DNA of 64,000 bases from Lachnospiraceae bacterium M18-1. Its GTDB lineage: Bacteria; Bacillota; Clostridia; Lachnospirales; Lachnospiraceae. Under the pieces are notes generated by a model. It was not told where the DNA came from, ran no database searches, and was given only the letters and a program-made list of their open reading frames with translations. Positions 17,289 to 26,346 of the stretch are shown piece after piece; within the stretch, counting starts at the first letter, position 1; each line of letters begins with the position of its first letter. Location of the stretch: the NCBI GenBank assembly GCA_000403295.2, contig KE159605.1:1758193-1822192 (forward strand), written 5' to 3'. The translations under genes and the position numbers were made by a program.

Positions 17289-17477
17289 TTACGCCCACAC
17301 ATCTTCGTGAGAAAATAACTCTCCTCTTTCGATTTTCCGTCTGGCTTCTCTGATTGCCTCCACTTCATCCGGCAATGCGGCATCCTCCTCAACAAATTTT
17401 AAGAGAATCCGGCAGACTGTATCAATTTCTTTTTCGTCTACAATCTCAACCAGGCCACGCAATGTATCTCTGCTCAT
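17289..17477 (-). CDS. Small acidic protein, probable antitoxin
   Basis: 62 residues, rich in Glu and helical (VDEKEIDTVCRILLKFVEED, then EAIREARRKIERGE). It resembles small antitoxins paired with RelE/ParE-type toxins in Clostridia; there is no strong signature, so the call rests on context. TAGGAGGTGG precedes the ATG. It lies 35 bases after the toxin stop on the same strand, so the order is toxin first, antitoxin second, as in HigBA-like modules. Confidence 0.6.
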   Translation of the reverse strand: MSRDTLRGLVEIVDEKEIDTVCRILLKFVEEDAALPDEVEAIREARRKIERGELFSHEDVWA

Positions 17478-17512
17478 AAAACCACCTCCTACAATCCTTT
17501 ATATGCTTCGCC

Positions 17513-17719
17513 TCAGGGCAGTACAGCATCAATAATTATTGTATCATGCTCCATCTGGTAGATAACCCGGTAATCACCAATCCGGAGCCGATATAAATTT
17601 GAGTAGCCTTGTAACTTTTTAATATCTCCAAAAGGAATTTTTTCAATTCCATCTTTTACTCTTATATCCAGGGACTTGATGCTTTTCCTTGCCTTTTTGG
17701 TGTAAATGATGTTCGGCAT
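17513..17719 (-). CDS. RelE/ParE-family toxin with premature stop
   Basis: 68 residues of a RelE/ParE mRNA-interferase fold (IIYTKKARKSIKSL at the N-terminus, LYRLRIGDYRVIYQ in the core). It is shorter than the usual 80-90 residues. The frame ends at TGA (17513-17515) after DAVLP, and the next seven codons read GEAYKGL before TAG (17489-17491). Relatives commonly have an Arg-Gly after this Leu-Pro, so TGA looks like a C-to-T change of CGA. The loss removes eight C-terminal residues, a region that often carries catalytic or RNA-contacting residues. The start at 17719 follows GGGGG. Confidence 0.7.
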   Translation of the reverse strand: MPNIIYTKKARKSIKSLDIRVKDGIEKIPFGDIKKLQGYSNLYRLRIGDYRVIYQMEHDTIIIDAVLP

Positions 17720-17804
17720 ATTGGGTTCCCCCTTTCGGTAACTATACTTTAGCGTGCGAATGTGCCTCACGTCAAGCAGTATTTTTCCAATTAACATTTT
17801 ATTC

Positions 17805-17841
17805 GTTACTATTCACAGCCACTTCACACACATGCACAAAA
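17805..17841. repeat. Left-end fragment of the GTTACTATTCACAGCC element
   Basis: These 37 bases equal 36598-36634 except for one A/G difference. Only the left end is present: the matching stops at CAAAA and a terminator follows. A match of this length cannot arise by chance in 64 kb. Confidence 0.85.
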
Positions 17842-17872
17842 GGCCCAGGAATCCCATTCCTAAGCCTTTTTT
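17838..17872. terminator. Terminator between queA and the toxin locus
   Basis: GGC..AGGAAT (17842-17852), loop CCC, ATTCCT..GCC (17856-17866), flanked by AAAA and TTTTTT. On the minus strand it follows queA by about 40 bases. Confidence 0.7.
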
Positions 17873-17910
17873 CTGAATTTATCCCTGTTTACAAATGTAC
17901 GGAAACGGTG

Positions 17911-18936
17911 TTAATGGATAAACATCGCATCACCAAATGAAAAGAATCGATATCTCTCCTCCACAGCCTCCTCATAAGCCTTCATCACCTGCTCCCGTCC
18001 TGCCAGGGCAGAAACCAGCATGATCAGCGTAGATTCCGGCAGATGGAAGTTCGTGATCAGCCCGTCCAGCACCTTGAACCGGTAACCCGGATAGATAAAG
18101 ATCTCCGTCCATCCGCTCCCTGCCTGGATGTGCCCGTTCCCATCCGCCGCCGATTCGATTGTCCGGCAGCTGGTCGTTCCCACACAGATGACACGGCCTT
18201 TCCCTGATTTTGTCCGGTTGATCTTCTCCGCCGCCTCCTCACTGATCTGATAAAATTCAGAGTGCATATGGTGATCCGTGATCTCATCCACCTTCACAGG
18301 GCGGAAGGTCCCAAGCCCCACATGAAGCGTAACCCTGGCGATATCCACCCCTTTTTTCTCAATCTCCTGCAGCAGCTCCGGTGTAAAATGAAGCCCTGCG
18401 GTAGGCGCTGCAGCGGAACCTTCATGGACTGCATAGACCGTATTATACCGTTCCCGCTCTTTGAGCTGATGGGTGATATAAGGCGGCAGAGGCATCTGCC
18501 CCAGGCGGTCCAGTATTTCTTCAAAAATCCCTTCATATGAGAACTGCACCAGACGGTTGCCCTCTTCCACGACCTCCAGAACTTCCCCTGTCAGAAGTCC
18601 GTCCCCAAAGCTGATCTTCGTTCCAGGCTTCGCCTTTTTCCCTGGCTTGACAAGTGTCTCCCATATATTGCTTTCTTTGCGTTTTAAAAGCAAGATCTCA
18701 ATCTTTGCTTCCGTTCCCACCTTGGAACCGATCAGCCTTGCCGGGATGACCTTCGTGTCGTTGATCACCAGGCAGTCGCCCTCCTCCAGATAGTCCACGA
18801 TCTCCGTAAACACATGATGGGAAACAGCCCCGGACTGCCTGTCAAGCACAAGCAGCCTGGAGCTGGAACGCTGGGCCAGAGGATCCTGAGCGATCAGTTC
18901 CTCCGGCAGTTCATAATAAAAATCCTGTTTTTTCAT
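17911..18936 (-). CDS. queA: S-adenosylmethionine:tRNA ribosyltransferase-isomerase
   Basis: 341-residue QueA, the usual length. It moves the ribosyl part of S-adenosylmethionine onto 7-aminomethyl-7-deazaguanine in tRNA to form epoxyqueuosine, the step before queuosine. Family motifs are present: [14 protein letters not shown] at the N-terminus, [10 protein letters not shown] near residue 210, and the [15 protein letters not shown] ending segment. Its ATG overlaps the stop of the RDD gene (ATGA), so it is translationally coupled. The other queuosine genes are not in the window. Confidence 0.96.
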   Translation of the reverse strand: MKKQDFYYELPEELIAQDPLAQRSSSRLLVLDRQSGAVSHHVFTEIVDYLEEGDCLVINDTKVIPARLIGSKVGTEAKIEILLLKRKESNIWETLVKPGKKAKPGTKISFGDGLLTGEVLEVVEEGNRLVQFSYEGIFEEILDRLGQMPLPPYITHQLKERERYNTVYAVHEGSAAAPTAGLHFTPELLQEIEKKGVDIARVTLHVGLGTFRPVKVDEITDHHMHSEFYQISEEAAEKINRTKSGKGRVICVGTTSCRTIESAADGNGHIQAGSGWTEIFIYPGYRFKVLDGLITNFHLPESTLIMLVSALAGREQVMKAYEEAVEERYRFFSFGDAMFIH

Positions 18937-19664
18937 AAATGATCAGAATCCCCTTTTTCTTCTTCCGTCTGCACATTCTGCCCGCCGGGCTGCACCATGC
19001 GGTACGGGCCGTTATGAGGCATTGCCGGATATGCAGGTGATACTGCGCCGAAACTCTTCTCCTGTCCTGATGCTGCTGTGCCCGTCGGAGGCGCCCCCGC
19101 AGTATTTCCCCGCACAACAGCAGACGGATCCACCGGCGGCACTGCAGACGGCTGCACCGGAGGGTACGGATAAGCCGGGTATACCTTCACCTTCTTCCCG
19201 TACACCACCCGGGTATCGCAGAGCATATCATGGAAGCCCCGTTTTTCCCTGTCCACACCGATGATCAGATACCCGATGCAGACAAAAATACTGCTTAAGA
19301 ATCTTCCCACCGTCTCCCGGTACACCACCGTCAGCAGATCCAGCTCCCCGCCTTCATCCACCGAGATCACACGCAGGTTCATTGCCCGCTTGCCGGGTGT
19401 CGTCCCCGTATACCGGGTGCACAGGATAAAATACAGCACCTGTCCCAGATACAGCACAATATCCTTCAGCGTATAGTCAAACAGAATATTTCCTCCCAGC
19501 ATCGTTCCGGACAGGGCAGACAGCACCCCTGACATGACCAGCCGGACTGCCAGCAGCATAAAAAACACGATCACACTGTCGATCAGATACGCCGCAAGCC
19601 GCGCCCAGAAGCCCGCATAAACCGTGCCCGCGTCCGCCATTCGGCTATCGTAATTGTTCTGCAT
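18933..19664 (-). CDS. RDD-family membrane protein
   Basis: 243 residues. An RDD domain occupies about 15-150: it opens with [14 protein letters not shown] (the Arg and Asp of the family name) and has three to four hydrophobic segments, including [20 protein letters not shown] and [14 protein letters not shown]. The C-terminal 80 residues are Pro/Ala/Gly-rich ([16 protein letters not shown]) and probably unstructured in the cytoplasm. RDD proteins are poorly characterised; some affect ion transport. The gene overlaps the end of sppA by 20 bases and the start of queA by 4. Confidence 0.85.
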   Translation of the reverse strand: MQNNYDSRMADAGTVYAGFWARLAAYLIDSVIVFFMLLAVRLVMSGVLSALSGTMLGGNILFDYTLKDIVLYLGQVLYFILCTRYTGTTPGKRAMNLRVISVDEGGELDLLTVVYRETVGRFLSSIFVCIGYLIIGVDREKRGFHDMLCDTRVVYGKKVKVYPAYPYPPVQPSAVPPVDPSAVVRGNTAGAPPTGTAASGQEKSFGAVSPAYPAMPHNGPYRMVQPGGQNVQTEEEKGDSDHL

Positions 19665-20622
19665 AATACATCGGCACCCCGCTTTCCATAGATGATGCGG
19701 TTTCCTTTAATATCTGGGCTTCCGACTTCGGAACAAGCTCCTTCAATTCCGAAAAAAATGATGCAAATACATTTTCCTCGCTGATCGGCTCGTAAAAATC
19801 CCATACGCCCAGTTCATCACTCATCACAGTCTGCATATCCTCATAAGAGCTGATCTGATCAATGAGTCCGTTTTCCAGGGCCTGCTGAGCCGTATAGGTC
19901 CGCCCGTCCGCAAGTGTACGTACTTCCTCCTCCGGCATATCACGTCCTTCCGCGACAATCCTTACAAATTTTCCATAATATTCATCAACCTGTTCCTGGA
20001 AAACTGCAATCTGTTCATCCGTCAGCATCGAACTGTCCTTAAAATCTCCGCTGGCAATGCTGACATAGCGGATTCCCAGCTTTTCATACAGGCCGGTCAT
20101 GTCAAGTCCGGACATGATCACGCCGATGGATCCGGTCGTCGTATTGGCATTGGCAAAAATCCTGTCCGTTGCCATGGAGATCATGTAGCCGCCGGAAGCC
20201 GCATAATGAGACATATAAGTCCACACCGGATTGCCTGACGCTTCCTTATACTCCTTCAGCTTCTCATACAACTCCTCTGATTCATATACCGCCCCGCCCG
20301 GAGAGTCCACATACAGAAGGATTCCTTTGTTATTCCCGTCATACATCAGGTTGTCAATGTAATCCATGGTATCGGTATGCTGATACCCTTCGGCAATCTC
20401 AAATATACTGGTCGCCGTCTGCTCCTGGATCGTACCGACCACATTCACCACCGCGATATAGTCATAGCCCGGAGTATCATAACCATAATCCGTAGTCAGC
20501 ATTTCCACCATGCTCGCCTGCAGCAGATTCTGGGCCACCGCATTAGTCAATACACTGGACACCCCCACTGCGATAAACAAGACCGCTGCAACGATCAGGC
20601 CGCCTATCTGTTTCTTTTTCAT
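19645..20622 (-). CDS. sppA: Signal peptide peptidase, S49 family
   Basis: 325-residue membrane-anchored serine protease that degrades leftover signal peptides. A single N-terminal helix (IGGLIVAAVLFIAVGVSSVL) is followed by the S49 core: DSPGGAVYESEELYEKL, TTTGSIGVIMSGLDM with the catalytic Ser, and SGDFKDS with the likely catalytic Lys. The length fits the short SppA form of Firmicutes. TAAGGAGG lies in front of the ATG. It leads a three-gene overlapping run with the RDD protein and queA. Confidence 0.93.
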   Translation of the reverse strand: MKKKQIGGLIVAAVLFIAVGVSSVLTNAVAQNLLQASMVEMLTTDYGYDTPGYDYIAVVNVVGTIQEQTATSIFEIAEGYQHTDTMDYIDNLMYDGNNKGILLYVDSPGGAVYESEELYEKLKEYKEASGNPVWTYMSHYAASGGYMISMATDRIFANANTTTGSIGVIMSGLDMTGLYEKLGIRYVSIASGDFKDSSMLTDEQIAVFQEQVDEYYGKFVRIVAEGRDMPEEEVRTLADGRTYTAQQALENGLIDQISSYEDMQTVMSDELGVWDFYEPISEENVFASFFSELKELVPKSEAQILKETASSMESGVPMYYAEQLR

Positions 20623-20721
20623 TTCCGCCTCCTTATTACTGATGGAACCTGCAAAATCTCCCTCCGGGCGGCCAGATCATCCTGGAATGATCCAGCCTCC
20701 CGCATCTATACGCAAAGATCG

Positions 20722-20752
20722 GTTACTGTTCACGGCGGCCGCTCATAGTAAC
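20722..20752. repeat. 31-nt GTTACT...AGTAAC palindrome
   Basis: GTTACTGTTCACGG followed by a CGGCCG-like centre and CTCATAGTAAC. The reverse complement of 51405-51432 is nearly the same sequence, with three bases fewer in the centre. It lies in the pheT-sppA gap on a stretch with no other signal. Confidence 0.75.
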
Positions 20753-20777
20753 GACATCTGCCGGAACAACTGCCTGT

Positions 20778-23195
20778 TTATTTCCGCAGCTCGATTCCCA
20801 TGCCTTCCAGCGCTTTTAATATCCGCTCCATAGCTTCTGTCACTTCCGCATCCTCCAGCGTCTTTTCCTTCGCGCGGAATACGGTAGAATATGCCACGGA
20901 CTTGAAGCCTTCCTTGATCTGCGCGCCTTCGTACAGGTCGAACAGGGCGTAACTTTCCAGATACTTTCCTCCCTTAGCGGAGATTACCTCTTCGATCTGC
21001 CCCGCCAGGATATGCTTCGGCACCACCATGCTGATATCCCGGGTCACTGCCGGATATTTTGCGATTCCATAATATTTCCTGTCAAATGTAGCATACTCCA
21101 TAATCTCCGGCATGTCAATGACCGCTACATAGGCCCGCTCACCGATTCCATAGATATCCGCCACTTCCGGATGGATCTCTCCCAGATAGCCGACTACCTT
21201 TCCGTCATATACGATATTTGCCTGACGTCCCGGGTGGAGATAAGGCTTTCCTGCACCCGGATCATAGGTCTCCCGGTTCTTCATCCCGATCTTCTCGAAA
21301 AATTCCTCAACCACGCCCTTCATGCTGAAGAAATCCCCTTTTCCGTACATTCCCAGCGTAAACTGCATCCGTTCCTCAGGCAGCTCCGTCAGCGGAAGGC
21401 TCTTGGGAAGGTAAATATTTCCCAGTTCATACAGGCGCACGTCTTTATTTCTTCTATTATAATTCGTCGCCAGAGAGGTCAGCATCCCGTTCAGGGAAGT
21501 CGTCCGCATGATGCTGTAATCCTCTCCCAGCGGATTTGTGATCTCTACCGTCCTGCGCAGCGGCGAATCTGCCGGCAGCAGCAGTTTGTCAAACACCTTG
21601 GGGCTTTCGAAGGAATAGCACATCCCCTGGCTGAATCCGCAGAACTCCGCAATATCCCTCGCCGCCTGCTCGATCCGTAGCTTGAAGGACAGCTTACCGG
21701 TGGTCGCTTCCCCATTCGGCAAAGTAGTCGGGATATTATCATATCCGTAAAATCTCGCCACTTCCTCCGCAATGTCTGCAAGCCGGAACAGGTCCTGCCG
21801 GAACGTCGGCGCGATCACTTCCTTCGTCTCCGGGTCATATTCCAGATCGATCTTTTTGAAATATCCCAGCATCACTTCCTCAGATATATCCGTTCCCAGC
21901 ATGGCATTGATCTTGTCCGCGTCAAATGGAACACGTACCGGATGCTTCTCTTTCCCGTACACATCCACGGTTCCGCCGACCACTTCCCCGGCGCCCATCT
22001 CTTCCACAAGCTGGCATGCCCTGTCGATAGCCGCCTTTGCATTGTTCGGATCCAGGCCCTTTTCAAACTTGCCCGACGCGTCCGTCCGAAGTCCCACGCG
22101 CTTGCTGGATTTGCGGATATTGACCCCGTCGAAGCATGCCGCCTCGAACAGCATGGTCTTCACGTCGTCCGTGATCATAGAGTTTTCGCCGCCCATGATC
22201 CCGGCAATGCCGATGGCCTTCTCGCCGTCGCAGATCATCAGCACGTCCTTATCCATCTTCCGCTCCTGCCCGTCCAGCGTGGTAAATGTCTCCCCGTCCT
22301 GTGCGGTCTTGACCACGATCTGATGCCCGGCAATGGTCTCCAGGTCATAGGCATGCATGGGCTGTCCGTATTCTTCCATCACATAGTTGGTGATATCCAC
22401 CAGGTTATTGATGGGGCGGATCCCTACGGATGCCAGTCTTCTCTGCATCCACTTAGGCGACGGACCAATCTTGATGTTCTTGACGACCCTTGCACAGTAA
22501 CGCGGGCACAGGTCCGTATTTTCCACAGAAACCTTCACATAGTCGTTGACATCCTCGTCATTTCCTGTCTCTGTCACCACCGGAGGTACGAACTTTTTGT
22601 CAAATGTAGCCGCCGCTTCTCTCGCGATCCCGACCACGCTGAAACAGTCTACCCGGTTGGAGGTCACCTCATATTCCACTACCACGTCGTCCAGTCCCAA
22701 TGCCTTGACCGCACTCTCGCCAACCCGGGCATCCTCCGGGAAAATGTAGATGCCTTCCTCCGGCGCCTCCGGATACATGTCCCTGCTGGACCCCAGTTCC
22801 TCGATGGAGCACATCATGCCGTTGCTCTCCACGCCCCGGAGCTTCCCTTTTTTGATCTTGATCCCGCCGGGCGTTTTGGAACCGTCATGCCCCCCTGCCA
22901 CGCGTCCCCCGTCCAGAACGACCGGAACCTTTGCACCCTCAAATACATTGGGCGCGCCGGTCACGATCTGGGTAGTCCCCGTTCCGATATCCACCTGGCA
23001 AACCACCAGCTTATCCGCATCCGGGTGCTTCTCGATCTTCTCGATCTGACCGATCACGATCTTGTCCAGATCTGCGTCCAATTCCTCAAAACCTTCCACT
23101 TTGGTACCGGACAATGTCATCGCATCCGCATATTCCTGCGCAGTCACATCCAGATCCGGCACATACGCTTTTATCCATGATAATGAAGTATTCAA
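20778..23195 (-). CDS. pheT: Phenylalanine--tRNA ligase beta subunit
   Basis: 805-residue beta chain of the alpha2-beta2 PheRS. The tRNA-binding OB domain (about 40-155, VVCQVDIGTGTTQIVTGAPN), the B3/B4 editing domain (about 210-400), the B5 domain and the C-terminal anticodon-binding ferredoxin-like domain (YPAVTRDISMVV, about 710-805) are all present. The initiation codon is TTG, with GAGGA 7 bases upstream; no ATG is better placed. It follows pheS after 104 bases and shares its T-box control. Confidence 0.96.
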   Translation of the reverse strand: MNTSLSWIKAYVPDLDVTAQEYADAMTLSGTKVEGFEELDADLDKIVIGQIEKIEKHPDADKLVVCQVDIGTGTTQIVTGAPNVFEGAKVPVVLDGGRVAGGHDGSKTPGGIKIKKGKLRGVESNGMMCSIEELGSSRDMYPEAPEEGIYIFPEDARVGESAVKALGLDDVVVEYEVTSNRVDCFSVVGIAREAAATFDKKFVPPVVTETGNDEDVNDYVKVSVENTDLCPRYCARVVKNIKIGPSPKWMQRRLASVGIRPINNLVDITNYVMEEYGQPMHAYDLETIAGHQIVVKTAQDGETFTTLDGQERKMDKDVLMICDGEKAIGIAGIMGGENSMITDDVKTMLFEAACFDGVNIRKSSKRVGLRTDASGKFEKGLDPNNAKAAIDRACQLVEEMGAGEVVGGTVDVYGKEKHPVRVPFDADKINAMLGTDISEEVMLGYFKKIDLEYDPETKEVIAPTFRQDLFRLADIAEEVARFYGYDNIPTTLPNGEATTGKLSFKLRIEQAARDIAEFCGFSQGMCYSFESPKVFDKLLLPADSPLRRTVEITNPLGEDYSIMRTTSLNGMLTSLATNYNRRNKDVRLYELGNIYLPKSLPLTELPEERMQFTLGMYGKGDFFSMKGVVEEFFEKIGMKNRETYDPGAGKPYLHPGRQANIVYDGKVVGYLGEIHPEVADIYGIGERAYVAVIDMPEIMEYATFDRKYYGIAKYPAVTRDISMVVPKHILAGQIEEVISAKGGKYLESYALFDLYEGAQIKEGFKSVAYSTVFRAKEKTLEDAEVTEAMERILKALEGMGIELRK

Positions 23196-23251
23196 TGTCT
23201 ATTCCTCACTTTCTATAATCCTTCTACATCTTTTCCTGTTCCCGGTATAAC

Positions 23252-23293
23252 CCATGATAATTACTGCGTGTAAGGCAGCGGTAGTTATCATGG
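23252..23293 (-). other. Hairpin in the pheS-pheT gap
   Basis: CCATGATAA (23252-23260) and TTATCATGG (23285-23293) are perfect 9-base arms with an inner CTGC/GCAG pair. There is no T-tract on the minus strand. It could adjust the relative expression or mRNA stability of pheS and pheT. Confidence 0.4.
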
Positions 23294-23299
23294 ATCATA

Positions 23300-24319
23300 C
23301 TAAAATTGTTTCAGGAAACGGATGTCATTTTCATACAGCAGTCTCATATCGTCGATTTCATATTTCAGGAGCGCGATTCGTTCCAGTCCTACGCCGAACG
23401 CGAATCCGCCGTATTCCTCCGGGTCGATCCCGCACATTTCCAGCACATGAGGATGCACCATACCGCAGCCCAGGATCTCGATCCAGCCCGAACCTTTACA
23501 GAAACGGCACCCCTTTCCACCGCATTTGAAGCAGCTCACGTCTACCTCCGCGCTTGGCTCCGTGAACGGGAAATGATGAGGGCGGAACTTCGTCTTTGTC
23601 TCCGGTCCGAACAGTTCTTTTGCGAATACCTCCAGCGTTCCTTTCAGGTCAGCAAAGGAAATATGTTTATCAATGACCAGTCCCTCGATCTGATGAAAGG
23701 ACGGGGAATGTGTGGCGTCCACTTCGTCAGAACGGAATACCCTGCCCGGGGCGATCATACGGATCGGCAGCTTCCCCTGCTCCATCACACGCGCCTGCAC
23801 CGGCGAGGTCTGGGTACGCAGTACGATATCTTTATTAATATAAAATGTATCCTGCTCGTCCTTTGCCGGATGGTCTGCCGGAATATTCAGCTTTTCAAAA
23901 TTATACAGGTCATATTCCACTTCCGGCCCTTCCACAACCTCATAGCCCATTCCAACGAAAATACGCTCCACCTCTTCCAGCGCGATGGTGTTGGGGTGCC
24001 TGTGGCCGACACTGTTCTTTTTGGACGGAAGCGTCACGTCAATGACCTCTGCTTTCAGCTTCTCCTCGCGGATCGCCTTTTCCATTTTCTTCTTCGTATC
24101 TTCCATGATCGCTTCGATGGCGGCCCTTGTCTCATTCACAAGCTGGCCTACCTTCGGGCGTTCCTCCGGCGCCACATCCTTCATTCCCTTAAGTACGGCG
24201 GTCAGTTCCCCCTTTTTCCCAAGGAAACGCACACGCACGTCATTAAGCTTTTCCGGCACATCTGATGCCTGGATCTGCGCGATCGCTTCTTTTCTAATCT
24301 GCTCCAATCTGTCTTTCAT
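23300..24319 (-). CDS. pheS: Phenylalanine--tRNA ligase alpha subunit
   Basis: 339-residue catalytic subunit charging tRNA-Phe. The N-terminal coiled coil (about 1-85) is followed by the class II core with [23 protein letters not shown] (motif 2 region), and [16 protein letters not shown] (motif 3). [18 protein letters not shown] four-cysteine insert is as in many bacterial PheS proteins. GAAAGGAG lies ahead of the ATG. It is controlled by the T-box leader just upstream. Confidence 0.97.
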   Translation of the reverse strand: MKDRLEQIRKEAIAQIQASDVPEKLNDVRVRFLGKKGELTAVLKGMKDVAPEERPKVGQLVNETRAAIEAIMEDTKKKMEKAIREEKLKAEVIDVTLPSKKNSVGHRHPNTIALEEVERIFVGMGYEVVEGPEVEYDLYNFEKLNIPADHPAKDEQDTFYINKDIVLRTQTSPVQARVMEQGKLPIRMIAPGRVFRSDEVDATHSPSFHQIEGLVIDKHISFADLKGTLEVFAKELFGPETKTKFRPHHFPFTEPSAEVDVSCFKCGGKGCRFCKGSGWIEILGCGMVHPHVLEMCGIDPEEYGGFAFGVGLERIALLKYEIDDMRLLYENDIRFLKQF

Positions 24320-24361
24320 TCTGATTTCTCCTTTCTTAGATGGAAGTTTCTAATAGAACAA

Positions 24362-24725
24362 AAAAAGACCCCATCCCCTCCAAAAAGGGACGAAGTCATG
24401 ATCCGCGGTACCACCCTGATTCCCATGGATACTCCACGGGCGCTCTGTCTTTGTGTAACGTACAAACTACGGCATTCCCTACTTACTAAAATACTCAGCG
24501 TATCCGCCATCTCAGACGCCCGGATACATGGGTTCAGGAATACAGCTCGCGCGGGAAATTCGATCGTCATCTGAACTAAAGAGAACTTTCAGCCAGTGAT
24601 TCTCTCTCTCTGATAGAAAATGAGTCTCTACTATACACGGTCATTGCTTTTTACTGTTCATTTATCTTGATATATAACACTTCTCAGATACTTTACTATT
24701 TTAACATAGGATGACTGAATGTCAA
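24362..24725 (-). promoter_or_regulatory. T-box leader and promoter of pheST
   Basis: The promoter is TTGACA (24720-24725), 16 bases, TAAAAT (24698-24703), just past the marR stop. The transcript contains the T-box core GGGTGGTACCGCGG (24403-24416), followed by a terminator hairpin from GACTTC to GGGGTC (24367-24397) and a T-run. By family knowledge uncharged tRNA-Phe should favour the antiterminator. I could not assign the specifier codon with confidence by eye. This explains most of the 409-base gap. Confidence 0.93.
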
Positions 24726-24728
24726 TAC

Positions 24729-25184
24729 CTATTTTATCATAGCATCTTCCCCGTAATTCCTGAAAAATACAGCAAGCCCGTCTAACGTTTTTGCCAAAAG
24801 AGGAATTTCGCCTTCATTGAGACTGGCGATCGCCGCATTGGTCATCTGACGGTGGAAGCGCTCATGATGAAAATAAGCCTTTCTTCCTTTTTCCGTCAGA
24901 CTGATATATACGACACGGCGGTCCTGCTCGCACCTTCTGCGCTCCACATAATCTTTCTTTACCAGACTGTTCATGGATGTGGTCAGCGAACCCGCCGTGA
25001 TCTTCAGTTTCCTTGCAACGGCAGACATCGTACTGTCATTTCCAAGACCGATGGCTTCTATGATATGCATGTCATTGTTGCTGATATCCCGAAATTCATC
25101 TGTAATGATCGCTTTCTCTTCCAGATCCAGAATTTCATAAAATAAGTTTACCAGAACATCACTGATTGTTTCATATGCATCCAT
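24729..25184 (-). CDS. MarR-family regulator, FabT-like
   Basis: 151 residues with a MarR winged helix: MSAVARKLKITAGSLTTSMNSL is the recognition region and RRRCEQDRRVVYISLTEKG the wing. It is the last gene of the fatty-acid operon. In streptococci and other Firmicutes the MarR protein FabT represses such operons at TTTGATTATCAAA-like sites, and exactly that palindrome covers the fabH promoter here. It is therefore the likely repressor, although its distal position is not the streptococcal arrangement. AAGGAG precedes the ATG. Confidence 0.85.
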   Translation of the reverse strand: MDAYETISDVLVNLFYEILDLEEKAIITDEFRDISNNDMHIIEAIGLGNDSTMSAVARKLKITAGSLTTSMNSLVKKDYVERRRCEQDRRVVYISLTEKGRKAYFHHERFHRQMTNAAIASLNEGEIPLLAKTLDGLAVFFRNYGEDAMIK

Positions 25185-25266
25185 AGTCTCCCTCGCTCCT
25201 TTCTGGAAATTTTACCGCAGTTTTATTCGTCCATTGCCTGGACGTAGATCTGAAGCCGCGCACTTT

Positions 25267-26322
25267 CTACTGCCCTTTTGGGAACAGCGACTCCACTGCT
25301 TCGCGCACCGTCTCGATCCGTTCTGCCTGATACGCCTTGGCTCCGCAGAATATTAATGCTTCTTCTATTCTTCCCCTTGCCGCCGCGATCAATGCATCCG
25401 TAATACAATACGGTATCTCCGCCGGGCTGCATTTTGCCAGACATCCGTGACAGGGTGTATGGGGAATCCTTTCTCCTAGCATAACACGTTTCATAAACGG
25501 ATTCAAGATTGCTCTTCCCGGCATTCCCACCGGACTTTTTACAAGGATGATATCCTCTCTGGACGCCTGGATATATGCCTCCTTATAACGGATATCCGCA
25601 TCGCATTCCTCCGTCGTCACAAACCGGCTTGCCACCTGCACGCCGTCCACGCCGGACTTCATGACACGTTCCACATCTTCCCTGTCATAGATCCCGCCTG
25701 CAGCCACAACCGGGATTTTCTTTTCGAACTTGCGCTCATAGCTGCGGACCACTTCCAGGATCCGCCGGATTTCTTCCATATAATCTGCTTGTGCATAAAA
25801 TTCCAGCGCCTCTCTGTCAAATCCCAGATGTCCGCCTGCCTCCGGCCCTTCGATCACCACCAGATCCGCAGTCTTATGATCGTTTCTGTCCCAGTATTTC
25901 AAAATAACCTTTGCCGATTTTTCCGTAGACACAATGGGCGCGATCTTCGTCCGGCTCCCCTGTATCAGCCTGGGAAGTTCTGTCGGCAGACCTGCCCCTG
26001 ATATGATCAGATCCGCTCCGGCAGCCACGGCAGCCTTCACATGATCCTCATAGTCCCGGAGGGCAGCCATGATGTTATAACCGATGATCCCGTCCGGCGA
26101 GATTGCTCTCGCCCGTTTCATCTCCTGTCCAATCGCACGGAGATTGGCTTCCCTGGGATTTTGGTCAAAGTCCTTCTCCCGGAATCCGATCTGGGCCGTG
26201 GAAATCATTCCCACACCGCCCTCGGCCGCAACGGCTCCCGCCAGATTGCCCAGGCTGATCCCAACGCCCATGCCGCCCTGGATCAAAGGAATCCTTACCT
26301 TTTTCTCTCCGATGCTCCACAT
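25267..26322 (-). CDS. Nitronate monooxygenase / FabK-like flavoprotein
   Basis: 351-residue FMN barrel of the nitronate monooxygenase/enoyl-ACP reductase II superfamily (IPLIQGGMGVGISLGNLAGAVA at the N-terminus, VVIEGPEAGGHLG, VVAAGGIYDREDVERVMKSGVDGVQVASRF). It has a C-terminal cysteine group, CHGCLAKCSPAEIPYC, not seen in the true FabK at 34065. It may oxidise alkyl nitronates or carry out a lipid-linked reduction; sequence alone does not settle this. It lies 24 bases after the carboxyltransferase gene, so it is part of the same operon. AAGGAGG precedes the ATG. Confidence 0.82.
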   Translation of the reverse strand: MWSIGEKKVRIPLIQGGMGVGISLGNLAGAVAAEGGVGMISTAQIGFREKDFDQNPREANLRAIGQEMKRARAISPDGIIGYNIMAALRDYEDHVKAAVAAGADLIISGAGLPTELPRLIQGSRTKIAPIVSTEKSAKVILKYWDRNDHKTADLVVIEGPEAGGHLGFDREALEFYAQADYMEEIRRILEVVRSYERKFEKKIPVVAAGGIYDREDVERVMKSGVDGVQVASRFVTTEECDADIRYKEAYIQASREDIILVKSPVGMPGRAILNPFMKRVMLGERIPHTPCHGCLAKCSPAEIPYCITDALIAAARGRIEEALIFCGAKAYQAERIETVREAVESLFPKGQ

Positions 26323-26346
26323 GGCTTTTTCCTCCTTCCAAACACC

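Noticed and set aside
21942..23180. A 412-codon frame antisense to pheT
   Set aside because: Shadow of a long, G+C-biased gene; no ribosome site; composition rich in His, Arg and Leu.
24362..24691. Possible small protein genes within the two T-box leaders
   Set aside because: The conserved T-box and terminator structures explain these regions; the short frames lack ribosome sites.
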